Below, piece after piece: positions 44,795-53,258 of a stretch of DNA of 64,000 bases. The notes under the pieces are model-generated. The model was not told the DNA's origin. It made no database searches and was given only the letters and a program-made list of their open reading frames with translations. The number at the start of each line of letters is the position of its first letter. Positions within the stretch are counted from its first letter, which is position 1. Made by a program: the position numbers and the translations under genes. Source of the DNA: Planococcus sp. ISL-110 (GTDB lineage Bacteria > Bacillota > Bacilli > Bacillales_A > Planococcaceae); assembly GCF_018613575.1 (NCBI RefSeq), contig NZ_JAGGPX010000006.1, forward strand, positions 1 through 64,000, given 5' to 3'.

Positions 44795-46408
44795 ATGAAC
44801 AAGAAATGGTGGAAAGAAGCAGTTGCGTATCAGGTGTATCCGAGGAGTTTTAAGGATTCAAACGATGACGGCGTAGGCGATATTAACGGGGTGACCAGCA
44901 AGCTGGATTATTTGAAAGACCTTGGCATTGATGTTATTTGGATTTGTCCGATGTACAAATCACCCAATGATGACAACGGCTACGATATCAGCGACTATCA
45001 GGAGATTATGGAAGAGTTCGGTACGATGGCGGATTTTGATCGCCTGCTCGAAGAAGTGCATGCGCGGGATATGAAATTGATCATCGATTTGGTGATCAAT
45101 CATACAAGTGATGAACATCCATGGTTCATGGAATCACGTGCTTCGCGCGATAACGACAAGCGCGATTGGTATATTTGGAGTGATGAGCCGACCAACTGGG
45201 AAAGTATTTTTGGCGGTTCGGCCTGGGAATATGATCAGGAAACGAAACAGTATTTTTTGCATTTATTCTCCAAAAAGCAGCCGGATCTGAACTGGGAAAA
45301 TCCAGAAGTAAGGCAGGCTTTGTATGACATGGTCAATTGGTGGCTGGATAAAGGAATCGATGGCTTCCGTGTAGATGCCATCAGCCATATCAAAAAAGAA
45401 ATAAGCGACATCGAGGATCCGGAACAGAATCTGTACGTACAGGCCTGGGACAAAATGATGAACGTTAAAGGGATACAGCCGTTGCTCGCGGAACTGCGTG
45501 ATGAGACATTTGCGAAACGCGATATTATGACAGTCGGCGAAGCGAATGGCGTTCAGGCAAGTGATATCAAGGAATGGATTTCCGAGGACGACGGGAAATT
45601 CGATATGGTGTTCCAATTTGAAAGCATGGGCTTATGGGATACCGATTCGGTAACGGGCATCGACGTACCAAAACTAAAAGAAGTGCTGACCAAATGGCAA
45701 AAAGCTGTGGAAGGCCACGGCTGGAACGCGCTGTTCATCGAAAATCACGACAAGCCGCGCATCGTATCTTCCTGGGGGAATGATCAGGAATATTGGCGTG
45801 AAAGTGCAACGGCTATCGCCTGCATGTATTTCTTCATGCAGGGTACGCCGTTCATCTACCAAGGACAGGAAATCGGCATGACCAATGCGCCGTTTGAAGA
45901 ACTGGCGCATTACAACGATATCCAAACGCATAACCTTTACCATTTCAACCGTTCGGAAGGCATGGAGCATGACGCCGTAATGACGATCATCAAGGCACAA
46001 AGCCGTGACCATTCACGCACGCCGATGCAATGGGATGCCAGCCCGAATGCCGGATTTTCAAATAGCAAGCCCTGGCTCCGCGTCAATCCGAACTATGAAG
46101 AAATTAATGTGGCAGCTCAGCTGCGCGATCCGCATTCAGTCCTCTGGTTTTACCGGAAAATGATTTGGCTGCGCAAGCAACAGAATGTTCTCGTCTATGG
46201 AAGCTACGAGCTTGAGGATGTCGGCCACGAATCGATTTATGCTTACACCCGCACGAATGAAGAAAAAACGCTCTTGGTCATCACCAATTTGACGGAGTAT
46301 GCCTGCTACTGGGATGAGCCAGAAAGTGCACGCTGCCTGTTGAACAATTACCAGCAGCAGGATCCAAAGCAATTGCTGCCGTTTGAAGCGCGAGTTTACG
46401 AATTGTAA
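44795..46408 (+). CDS. GH13 alpha-glucosidase (oligo-1,6-glucosidase-like)
   Basis: A 537-residue cytoplasmic amylase-family enzyme. The barrel motifs are DLVINHTSDEHPWF, GFRVDAISH (nucleophile Asp near 199), VGEANG (acid/base Glu near 254) and IENHDKPR (transition-state Asp near 329). Sequence and length fit the MalL/oligo-1,6-glucosidase group, which cut isomaltose, maltose or sucrose-type sugars. The Lys in NHDKPR, where Gln or Thr is usual, may affect specificity. GAGGG precedes ATG 44795; the longer frame from 44750 lacks such a site. Exact substrate uncertain. Confidence 0.9.
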   Translation: MNKKWWKEAVAYQVYPRSFKDSNDDGVGDINGVTSKLDYLKDLGIDVIWICPMYKSPNDDNGYDISDYQEIMEEFGTMADFDRLLEEVHARDMKLIIDLVINHTSDEHPWFMESRASRDNDKRDWYIWSDEPTNWESIFGGSAWEYDQETKQYFLHLFSKKQPDLNWENPEVRQALYDMVNWWLDKGIDGFRVDAISHIKKEISDIEDPEQNLYVQAWDKMMNVKGIQPLLAELRDETFAKRDIMTVGEANGVQASDIKEWISEDDGKFDMVFQFESMGLWDTDSVTGIDVPKLKEVLTKWQKAVEGHGWNALFIENHDKPRIVSSWGNDQEYWRESATAIACMYFFMQGTPFIYQGQEIGMTNAPFEELAHYNDIQTHNLYHFNRSEGMEHDAVMTIIKAQSRDHSRTPMQWDASPNAGFSNSKPWLRVNPNYEEINVAAQLRDPHSVLWFYRKMIWLRKQQNVLVYGSYELEDVGHESIYAYTRTNEEKTLLVITNLTEYACYWDEPESARCLLNNYQQQDPKQLLPFEARVYEL

Positions 46409-46414
46409 AGTTGT

Positions 46415-46457
46415 AAGACCCTGCCCCCGAGCGGTTTGCTTGGGGGCAGGGTCTTTT
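46415..46457 (+). terminator. Terminator of the alpha-glucosidase gene
   Basis: AGACCCTGCCCCC pairs perfectly with GGGGGCAGGGTCT, followed by TTT. Confidence 0.9.
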
Positions 46458-46551
46458 GTGTTGAGAAGAGCGGCGGATTTTCATCAGCGTCTAGAAATTC
46501 GCTTTTGCGCAAATAAACTCGGGTATCCCGCAAACAAACCCTTCGCCAGGT

Positions 46552-46575
46552 ATGTAAAGTGTAAAGTGTAAAGTA
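46552..46575 (+). repeat. Short tandem repeat, three units of GTAAAGT
   Basis: The 7-base unit GTAAAGT occurs three times in succession. It may be a slippage product and has no visible role. Confidence 0.5.
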
Positions 46576-46724
46576 AGCCGACTTTTTTCACCTTGATATG
46601 AGTAAAATTTGCTAGCCAGATGAAATATTGGATTTTCACCTGATAATAGTTATAGTAGACCTGTATATTCGTCTCTAAGCTAGTTATTCTAGGCAGACGT
46701 CTAGACTTTTTTGACCATAAACAG

Positions 46725-46756
46725 AAAAAACCACCTTGCCCGAGGGCAAGATGGTT
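46725..46756 (-). terminator. Minus-strand terminator of the candidate small RNA
   Basis: ACCATCTTGCCC (46755-46744) pairs with GGGCAAGGTGGT (46741-46730), followed by TTTTTT on the minus strand. Confidence 0.8.
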
Positions 46757-46843
46757 TCGATAGTTTGCGGCGTATCAAGCCACGCTCCACAACGTGTTTC
46801 CCGAAAGAGTGCTTGTCCGTCTTATGCAAACGAGCTCATCGCG
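46726..46843 (-). ncRNA. Candidate small RNA of about 118 bases
   Basis: On the minus strand, TTGACA (46878-46873) and TAATGT (46855-46850) are 17 bases apart. A terminator, ACCATCTTGCCC/GGGCAAGGTGGT with T6, ends the unit at 46725. There is no ORF. The RNA can form a closing stem GTTTGC/GCAAAC with AAGC/GCTT and CACG/CGTG stems inside. I do not recognise a known RNA family. Confidence 0.5.
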
Positions 46844-46849
46844 TAGTTA

Positions 46850-46878
46850 ACATTAGACGATAGTTGCAAATCTGTCAA
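46850..46878 (-). promoter_or_regulatory. Promoter of the candidate small RNA
   Basis: Consensus TTGACA, 17-base spacer, TAATGT, read on the minus strand. Confidence 0.6.
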
Positions 46879-47029
46879 TGTTTTATAGTGGATAAGCCTG
46901 GGAGCACTGGTATAGCAACAGTTTTCATGCATACACGCATTCCTGAAAATGGGATCTTCGCCGCGAATAGTTCGTCACATAATAACTACTTTTAGTAACG
47001 AAGTTATGAAGAATAAAGGAGAGTGGATT

Positions 47030-47707
47030 ATGGAGCAATCATGGCAGGAGATAGCAGAATCACTGGCAGCGGTTAAAATCGTAGCCAACCCAAACAATGA
47101 GCCCGTGAGTATAGAAGGAATCGCGGCTGGATTTCGCTGCATAGGAGTAGGGACAGACGCGGCAGTGTTTCAATTTTTGGAGGCACCGGAATATGCATTC
47201 AAAGTCTATGCGGAAAATAAAAAGGACAAACTCGAAGCAGAGGCGAAAGTCTATAAGGAAATCGGTGATTCCCCTTATTTTTCCAATTGCTATGGCGTGA
47301 ATGACCGGTTGTTGGTGATCAAGTATGAAGAAGGCCTAACTTTATTTGATTGTCTTCTTCAGGGAGTCCATGTTCCTGATCAGGTTATTCAAGATGTTGA
47401 AGAGGCTAGAGACTTTATTCGTCAAATCGGGTTGAACCCTCGGGATATCCATTTGAAGAATATTTTATTGCAGAATGGACGCGCAAAGCTGCTTGATGTT
47501 TCGGAATATATAAAGACCGGAAATGACTTTAGATGGGAACATCTAAAAAAAGCGCATGCGGAATATTACGCGATCATCGACGGCAAACCGATGCCATTTT
47601 GGCTGCTAGATACTGTCAGAAAATGGTACCATCACTGGAATCGCTATTCGTCTTCCTTTGATGAATTCATGCAGATCGTATCAAAGCAGATGAGCTATTG
47701 GAAATAG
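47030..47707 (+). CDS. Protein kinase-like protein (YrzF-type)
   Basis: A 225-residue small kinase-fold protein. FKVYAE with the ATP-binding Lys is near residue 60, VIKYEEGLTL marks the hinge, and PRDIHLKNILL near 145 replaces the HRD catalytic loop with the metal-binding Asn retained. LLDVSEY stands where DFG is expected, with Asp conserved. The family in Bacillus is annotated as putative serine/threonine kinase. GGAGAG before ATG 47030 is preferred to the longer frame from 46949. Substrate unknown. Confidence 0.75.
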   Translation: MEQSWQEIAESLAAVKIVANPNNEPVSIEGIAAGFRCIGVGTDAAVFQFLEAPEYAFKVYAENKKDKLEAEAKVYKEIGDSPYFSNCYGVNDRLLVIKYEEGLTLFDCLLQGVHVPDQVIQDVEEARDFIRQIGLNPRDIHLKNILLQNGRAKLLDVSEYIKTGNDFRWEHLKKAHAEYYAIIDGKPMPFWLLDTVRKWYHHWNRYSSSFDEFMQIVSKQMSYWK

Positions 47708-47798
47708 CTTGGTTGCTGTCCGCCAAAGCCGAGTTGTTGAAAGTGCCGTTATTTCTGGACTACGAAATCTGTGTAAAGTATAAAATCCACGACAAGAT

Positions 47799-47859
47799 GC
47801 TCTCCGACACAATATTTGGCTAGTACTGCCACATAATTGTATCGGAGAGTATTTTTTAT
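47799..47859 (+). terminator. First of two tandem terminators after the kinase-like gene
   Basis: CTCTCCGACACAAT pairs with ATTGTATCGGAGAG (one mismatch), followed by TATTTTTTA. Confidence 0.75.
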
Positions 47860-47892
47860 CTGAGTAACTTCAAGCCGTTTTCCGCAGCCATG

Positions 47893-47943
47893 AACTGCAC
47901 CTCCGTTGTTAGTTGGGTCTAACAACGGAGGTGCAGTTTTTTT
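47893..47943 (+). terminator. Second, perfect terminator
   Basis: AACTGCACCTCCGTTGTTAG pairs perfectly with CTAACAACGGAGGTGCAGTT around a 6-base loop, then T7. No gene is visible between the two terminators. Confidence 0.92.
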
Positions 47944-48177
47944 ATGGAAAAATTTTCAATCGGAGATAAGATAAAGTTGCTTGGTTGTGAATGAATGGTC
48001 CTATTTAAATGGCTTATCTCAGTGACTTTAAAACTATTTTTCATACCAGGAATCAAGTGGAAAACTGGAAGAAAGTACTGACTTTTAAAAAAATAGGTTA
48101 TCCTCTTCGGGATGCGAAATATTCTGTTATATTTAAAAGTGTACGCAGCAAACAAAATTGAAGGGATGGGTGGATAA

Positions 48178-50916
48178 ATGAAAAAGATGTTTTCGAGTGT
48201 GATGGCAGCCGTCTTGACGCTGTCATTGTTCGTGCCATCAAGTGCAGCTATTGAGAAAGATCAGGCAGCGGAACTGGAGCTTAGCCAATCGGTATTTTCG
48301 ATGACAGAAGTACGTACCGTGGAAGTCAATGCTGATTTAGGGGAAGGCGTGGATTTGCAGAATATCGAGTTTCAGTTTGGAGGCAAACCATTATCTGACT
48401 GGCAAACCTGGACTTCGGGCACTAATTACGATGGAGACCCATTTATTAAAGTCGTTAAAGGTCCTGAATTTATCGAAGGTACGACCGAGATCCAGGCAAC
48501 TTTGGAATTCGGTTTGCCATATGGAACGGGGGATTTATCGAATCGCACAATCCGCACCCAATACCAGCAATTTATCGGTGACTATGAGCTGGCTGTCATT
48601 GATTCGGAAAGTGGCCAAAAAGCGGCTGCAGTTGTTGAGTGGAATGTGTACGACGAATTTAAAGTATACGATGAGTTAAAGCCGGCAATTGATCAAATTT
48701 TTGAAGCGGCTGAAGATGATGAAGACAATGACCGTTACCTTGAATACCAAAAAGTGGGTGAATCCTCCAATGGGCATGATATCCATTTTGTCATCCTGGC
48801 GAGAGACGAAGAGGCAGTCGATACATACCTGAATGAAACCTTGCCAACGGCCCTTGATGATCCGGGAAGTCTCATTGAAAAGCTGGAGGCTGGAGAACTG
48901 GAAGATTATCAGGTACCCATCTGGTTCAATAATATTCATCCGGATGAAGTGGAAGGCGTAGATGTTCAAGTTGAATTACTGGAGAAATTTGCGTTGGAAG
49001 AAGAAATCACCTTCAATAATGTCGAAGGTACAGAGGAAGTTGAAGAAACCTTAAATGTGGATGATGTTCTTGATGATGCGATTTTCTTGTATATGTTCAC
49101 AAGCAACCCGGACGGCAGAGTCGCCAATACCCGTGCAAACGGCGAAGGCTTTGATTTGAATCGTGATAATGCCTACCAAACACAAGTTGAAACACAGCAA
49201 GTGAATGAAGTGGTATCGCAATGGACACCGCTGTCTTTTGTGGATTTCCATGGCTATGTCGATGGATTTTTGATTGAACCAGCGACACCTCCGCATAACC
49301 CGAATTTCGAATATGACTTGTTGATCGGAAATATGATGGAGCAGGCACATGCTTTGGGGAATGCTGGAATCGCCAATTCAGATTTGACTTCTTACTTCAT
49401 TGCCAAAGAAGGTTATGGTTCTGGGTGGGATGATATGACACCGGCCTATACGGCGATGTATGGGATGCTCCATGGGGCGCTCAGCCACACGATCGAAGTA
49501 CCGACGCTTAGCCAGGATTCCTATAATGCATTGGTGGGAAGCGGGCTGGGTGCGGCAAAATACGTTCACGAAAATAAAGATGAACTTTACAAAGAACAGC
49601 TGGAGATTTTCAAACGCGGAGTCAATGGTGAAGATAACCGTGCTGTCGATGAGCATTTGGTTAACGCTTCGGGTGAAGCGATTGGCCGCGTCCGTGATGG
49701 CAATGAAAACTTCTTCCCGGATTATTACGTGATCCCGGCAGAGTCAAAAACACAGAAAAACGTGCTTGAAGCCTATAAGATGGCAGATTACCTGATCCGC
49801 AATGGTGTTAAAGTCGAGCAGACAGTCAAGCCATCGACCATCGATGGCGTAAAGTATGCGAAAGGCACTTTTGTCGTACCGATGCATCAGGCAAAACGCG
49901 GCTTGGCGAATGCGATGCTTTATCAGGGGGACAATGTTTCGGATTGGGATGCGATGTATGATCCGATCGTCGTCAATTTCCCTGATTTAAGAGGCTTCGA
50001 CCTCACAGAAATTCGTGAGGCAGGGGCATTTGAAGGCAATACGAAAAAAGTATCCGAAGTGGTCATTCCGACAAGCTCTATTCAAGGAAACCCACCAAAA
50101 CAGATTCTAAAAAACTCAACCAATGATGCTGTCCGTGTCGTTAACGCCTTGCTGGCTGAAGGCAAAACGGTCGAAGTGCTGACCGACGACAGCGGCGAAC
50201 AAGCAGAAGCTGGCGATTATGTAGTAGCCACTAATGATTTGCGCGCATATGCAGATGATTATTATTTTGAAGCCCACTCTTTTGGCAATGGCAAAAATGC
50301 TGCAGTTGAAGTTCTGGAGCAGCCGGAAGTCGCTGCTACAGGATCTGCTCAACTCAACTTCTCTTTGCGCCAGCTTGGTTTTGAATTGGTAGAGCCGGCA
50401 GATGCGGATGTTATTGTCAGTGATACAAATTCCTTCAATGCCCAGCAGGCAACCGGAAAAACCTTTGTTGGAATAGGGGCACCGGCACTGAACGCTGTCA
50501 GTAAGAGTGGCGTGCTTCCAGGGTTTGCGTTTGGCAACACTGGCGCAAGGCATGAAGGCCTCGTCAAAGCAACAGTCGCTCAACATCCATTGACGGCTGG
50601 CTACGAACAGCAGGAAAACCTGTATGTAACGACCGGTTCATGGATGTCAAGTCTTCCAGAAAGCGCAGAAGTATTGGCGAGTTTCCAGGACAGCGATGAT
50701 TTCTATCTTGCAGGCTGGTGGCCTGGCTACGAAAAAGCCAGAGCTCAAACAATGGCATTTACAGTAGACAGCAACGACACTACGTACACGCTGTTTGCCA
50801 ATGACCTGGCTTTCCGTGCTCATACGGAGCATTCGTATCGTTTATTGGCCAACTCAATTTACGATGCAGTCCGCGTGGCCGAACCGGTTAAAACCGGCAA
50901 AGCGAAAACTAAGTAA
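48178..50916 (+). CDS. Secreted M14-family zinc carboxypeptidase, large form
   Basis: A 912-residue exported peptidase with a signal peptide (1-24). The M14 domain has the zinc ligands His254 and Glu257 (NNIHPDEVEG) and His358 (VDFHGY), substrate binding in SNPDGRVANTRANGEGFDLNRD (in part) and the catalytic Glu440 (SHTIEVP). About 450 residues follow, with alpha/beta segments (FVGIGAPALNAVSK) like those of large M14 proteins. AAGGGATGGGTGG precedes the ATG. It should trim peptides outside the cell. No sortase motif or anchor is seen; the C-terminus ends in GKAKTK. Confidence 0.9.
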   Translation: MKKMFSSVMAAVLTLSLFVPSSAAIEKDQAAELELSQSVFSMTEVRTVEVNADLGEGVDLQNIEFQFGGKPLSDWQTWTSGTNYDGDPFIKVVKGPEFIEGTTEIQATLEFGLPYGTGDLSNRTIRTQYQQFIGDYELAVIDSESGQKAAAVVEWNVYDEFKVYDELKPAIDQIFEAAEDDEDNDRYLEYQKVGESSNGHDIHFVILARDEEAVDTYLNETLPTALDDPGSLIEKLEAGELEDYQVPIWFNNIHPDEVEGVDVQVELLEKFALEEEITFNNVEGTEEVEETLNVDDVLDDAIFLYMFTSNPDGRVANTRANGEGFDLNRDNAYQTQVETQQVNEVVSQWTPLSFVDFHGYVDGFLIEPATPPHNPNFEYDLLIGNMMEQAHALGNAGIANSDLTSYFIAKEGYGSGWDDMTPAYTAMYGMLHGALSHTIEVPTLSQDSYNALVGSGLGAAKYVHENKDELYKEQLEIFKRGVNGEDNRAVDEHLVNASGEAIGRVRDGNENFFPDYYVIPAESKTQKNVLEAYKMADYLIRNGVKVEQTVKPSTIDGVKYAKGTFVVPMHQAKRGLANAMLYQGDNVSDWDAMYDPIVVNFPDLRGFDLTEIREAGAFEGNTKKVSEVVIPTSSIQGNPPKQILKNSTNDAVRVVNALLAEGKTVEVLTDDSGEQAEAGDYVVATNDLRAYADDYYFEAHSFGNGKNAAVEVLEQPEVAATGSAQLNFSLRQLGFELVEPADADVIVSDTNSFNAQQATGKTFVGIGAPALNAVSKSGVLPGFAFGNTGARHEGLVKATVAQHPLTAGYEQQENLYVTTGSWMSSLPESAEVLASFQDSDDFYLAGWWPGYEKARAQTMAFTVDSNDTTYTLFANDLAFRAHTEHSYRLLANSIYDAVRVAEPVKTGKAKTK

Positions 50917-50938
50917 GTAGCTGCGGGAGAAATCGAAG

Positions 50939-50985
50939 AAAAGCATTCCGGTTACCCAAATAGGGCTTGCCGGAATGCTTTTTTC
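50939..50985. terminator. Terminator between the peptidase and the BsuPI lipoprotein
   Basis: AAAAGCATTCCGG pairs with CCGGAATGCTTTT, followed by TT. It lies between convergent genes. Confidence 0.85.
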
Positions 50986-51002
50986 TGTGGAGCAGCCTAT
51001 TT

Positions 51003-51503
51003 TCATTCCACGACGTGCTCAGTCGTCACTTCGTAGGTTCCGCCTTGTCTTGGTGTTAGCCAGGCGGTCAGTTCGTAGGTGCCGGGTTCCAGTTCAAGCT
51101 GTGGAATTTCAAATTCGTAACTCAGCTTGTCCCCTTGATCCAGGGTTTCTTCACCTAAAACCTGCAGGTAGACGCTGACGGATGAGAAGAGGAAAACCTC
51201 TTCTCCGCTTTCATTTGCCAGGGAAAAATCGTAGCGCTGGCTGCTGGTAAATTCGAATGTATGCGGTTCTCCTGTCTGATTCACTAAGGTGTAGCGATAG
51301 ACATCGTCATTTACATGCTCGATATCAGGTTCCATTTCACCTTCTGTGCTGTCTCCTGTGGATTCATCCGCTGTACCATTTTCTTCTGTCTCCGGCTCTT
51401 CAGGCTGGTTTTCGGCATCGTCTCTTTGTTGGGTTCCGCAAGCTGTGAGAAGCAGGGCAGCCAAAAAGATTAAAAAGGCGCCCAGCCAAAATTTATTTTT
51501 CAT
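51003..51503 (-). CDS. Lipoprotein with BsuPI proteinase-inhibitor-like domain
   Basis: A 166-residue lipoprotein: signal peptide, lipobox LLTACG (Cys near 22), acidic Asp/Glu/Thr linker (about 25-60) and a beta-sandwich domain of the BsuPI type (YTLVNQTGEPHTFEFTSSQR; then YDFSLANESGEEVF). BsuPI is the intracellular proteinase inhibitor family of B. subtilis; many exported relatives exist whose inhibitor role is untested. GAGGAGG precedes ATG 51503, so the longer frame is not used. It converges on the M14 peptidase gene. Confidence 0.82.
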   Translation of the reverse strand: MKNKFWLGAFLIFLAALLLTACGTQQRDDAENQPEEPETEENGTADESTGDSTEGEMEPDIEHVNDDVYRYTLVNQTGEPHTFEFTSSQRYDFSLANESGEEVFLFSSVSVYLQVLGEETLDQGDKLSYEFEIPQLELEPGTYELTAWLTPRQGGTYEVTTEHVVE

Positions 51504-51710
51504 GGATATGCCTCCTCGTGTAAAGAGATATGTGAATCGCTTTAGCATAAGAACGTTGAGGCACCCGAAAAGTTACAGTTCCAATTTCAAGAGGCATGCA
51601 ATCAGGAAGGATTTTGACAACAGCCTACACATTGAAGGCCACACCCTGTAGAATAAAGACTAAGAGATTTCACATTATTCCACCAGCTAGAAGAAAGGGG
51701 AAAGATCTAC

Positions 51711-52922
51711 ATGAAAACAGATTTCCATTTTTCGAAAGACATTGAAATGGCTTTTAAAAACGACCCGCCTGGCCAGTGGCTTTCCACTTTGCCTCCCGGC
51801 TGTCTGCGCCTCAGTTCAGGCTACCCGGCGCCGGCCTTGGTCCCCTCTGAAGAAATAAAAAGAGCAGTAGCCCGGTTGCTGGATGAAGAACGGGACTTGC
51901 CGCTTCATTATCTCGGCAGTCCACGCGTTCCACAGCTAAAGGGCTTTCTCCGGGAACGGATGGCACGGCGCGGTGTGCAGGCATCTGATGACGAACTGCT
52001 GGTGACTTCCGGTGCCTGCCAGGCGATTGACTTGATTGCCCGTGTTCTATTGGACGACGAAGCAGTAGTCGCTGTTGAATCACCAACCTATATGGAAGCG
52101 CTGGAAATTTTCCAAAACTACACAGAGCATTACATGACCATTCCAATCGATGAAAATGGGCTGCAGACAGAACTGTTGGCGGATATGCTGGCAGAACGCA
52201 AAGAAAAAGGGCAGCCGCTTCCGCGATTGCTGTATACTATTCCGACCTATCAGAATCCGACCGGCACCACCTTGTCGGCCGAACGCCGACAGCATGTGCT
52301 GGAACTTGCAGAGCAATATGATTTTCTTATTTTGGAAGACGACGCATATGGCGAACTTGGCTTTCACGACAGTCCGCGCCTGCTGAAAGCAATGGACGCC
52401 AATAACCGCGTGCTTTATGCAGGGTCATTATCAAAAGTGGTGGCTCCCGGCATGAGAATCGGCTGGGTGGTGGCGGACAGCCAAATAATCGATCCATTAA
52501 ATTGGTTCAAGAAAGACCTGAGCCATCCGTTTGACCAGGCAACTATGGCATCGTTTCTTGAAGCCACTGATTTTGATGAGCACCTGAAATTCCTTACAGG
52601 CGCTTATGAGTCTAAATGCACATCTATGTTGTCGGCGTTGGAAGAATTCCTGCCGCCTGCGGTTTCATGGTTCGTGCCAAAAGGTGGGTATTTCGTTTGG
52701 GTCAAAATTCCAGGTGTCGATACGTCGAAATTGCTTCCGGAAGCATTGGCCGCAGGTGTTTCGTTTGTACCCGGCAAATACTTTTTCTTGGATCAGGAGG
52801 AAGGACTCGAATACCTCCGGCTGTCATTCAGCTACGCTAATGAAGAAGAGATTGTCAAAGGTGTGGAATTGCTCGGGCAGGTGGCAGGCGTCAACATCCC
52901 AGCGGCTAAGAACGGGGAGTAA
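51711..52922 (+). CDS. PLP-dependent aminotransferase, class I (2-aminoadipate/MocR-type catalytic domain)
   Basis: A 403-residue fold-type I aminotransferase without the MocR DNA-binding domain. The conserved Pro-Thr-Tyr contact is in VESPTYMEAL, the Asn in YQNPTGTTLS, the Asp in LEDDAYGEL and the Schiff-base Lys in GSLSKVVAPGMRIGW (about residue 243). The sequence resembles LysN-type aminotransferases. AAAGGGG precedes the ATG. The gene is alone and its amino-acid substrate is unknown. Confidence 0.88.
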   Translation: MKTDFHFSKDIEMAFKNDPPGQWLSTLPPGCLRLSSGYPAPALVPSEEIKRAVARLLDEERDLPLHYLGSPRVPQLKGFLRERMARRGVQASDDELLVTSGACQAIDLIARVLLDDEAVVAVESPTYMEALEIFQNYTEHYMTIPIDENGLQTELLADMLAERKEKGQPLPRLLYTIPTYQNPTGTTLSAERRQHVLELAEQYDFLILEDDAYGELGFHDSPRLLKAMDANNRVLYAGSLSKVVAPGMRIGWVVADSQIIDPLNWFKKDLSHPFDQATMASFLEATDFDEHLKFLTGAYESKCTSMLSALEEFLPPAVSWFVPKGGYFVWVKIPGVDTSKLLPEALAAGVSFVPGKYFFLDQEEGLEYLRLSFSYANEEEIVKGVELLGQVAGVNIPAAKNGE

Positions 52923-52932
52923 AGCTACTTGT

Positions 52933-52963
52933 TTTCAGCCTTTGCATCGCAGAGGCTGAAAAA
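52933..52963 (+). terminator. Terminator-like hairpin after the aminotransferase
   Basis: TTTTCAGCCT pairs with AGGCTGAAAA around 11 bases. The stem itself ends in A, so termination efficiency is unsure. Confidence 0.5.
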
Positions 52964-53031
52964 GGACATCCGTATGATTCTATACATAGTGCAGAAGATT
53001 TCACTGAGAGCAATCAAATAAAAATATCTTG

Positions 53032-53068
53032 AACCGCGCCCATCGAAGTTAAGATGGAGCGCGGTTTT
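53032..53068 (+). terminator. Second terminator after the aminotransferase
   Basis: AACCGCGC-C-CATC pairs with GATG-G-AGCGCGGTT, followed by TT. Confidence 0.75.
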
Positions 53069-53109
53069 GACGTTTATTGCTGTTAAGCATAAATAGTACA
53101 CACGACAAA

Positions 53110-53138
53110 TTGACTATATTTTCAGAATACTGTAAAGT
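53110..53138 (+). promoter_or_regulatory. Predicted promoter of the acyl-CoA ligase gene
   Basis: TTGACT (53110-53115) and TAAAGT (53133-53138) with a 17-base spacer. Confidence 0.5.
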
Positions 53139-53258
53139 TAAACATACTATTAAAGGGAATATGGAAATTTCTAATGGCCTTCTTTTTTGGCTCGTGAAGT
53201 TTCTAAAATAGGAGGATAGCTGCGCAACCAATTGACCACACAAAAGGAGGAGATGAAA

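Noticed and set aside
46552-46575. Regulatory tandem repeat
   Set aside because: Only three 7-base units without a nearby promoter; slippage is a sufficient explanation.
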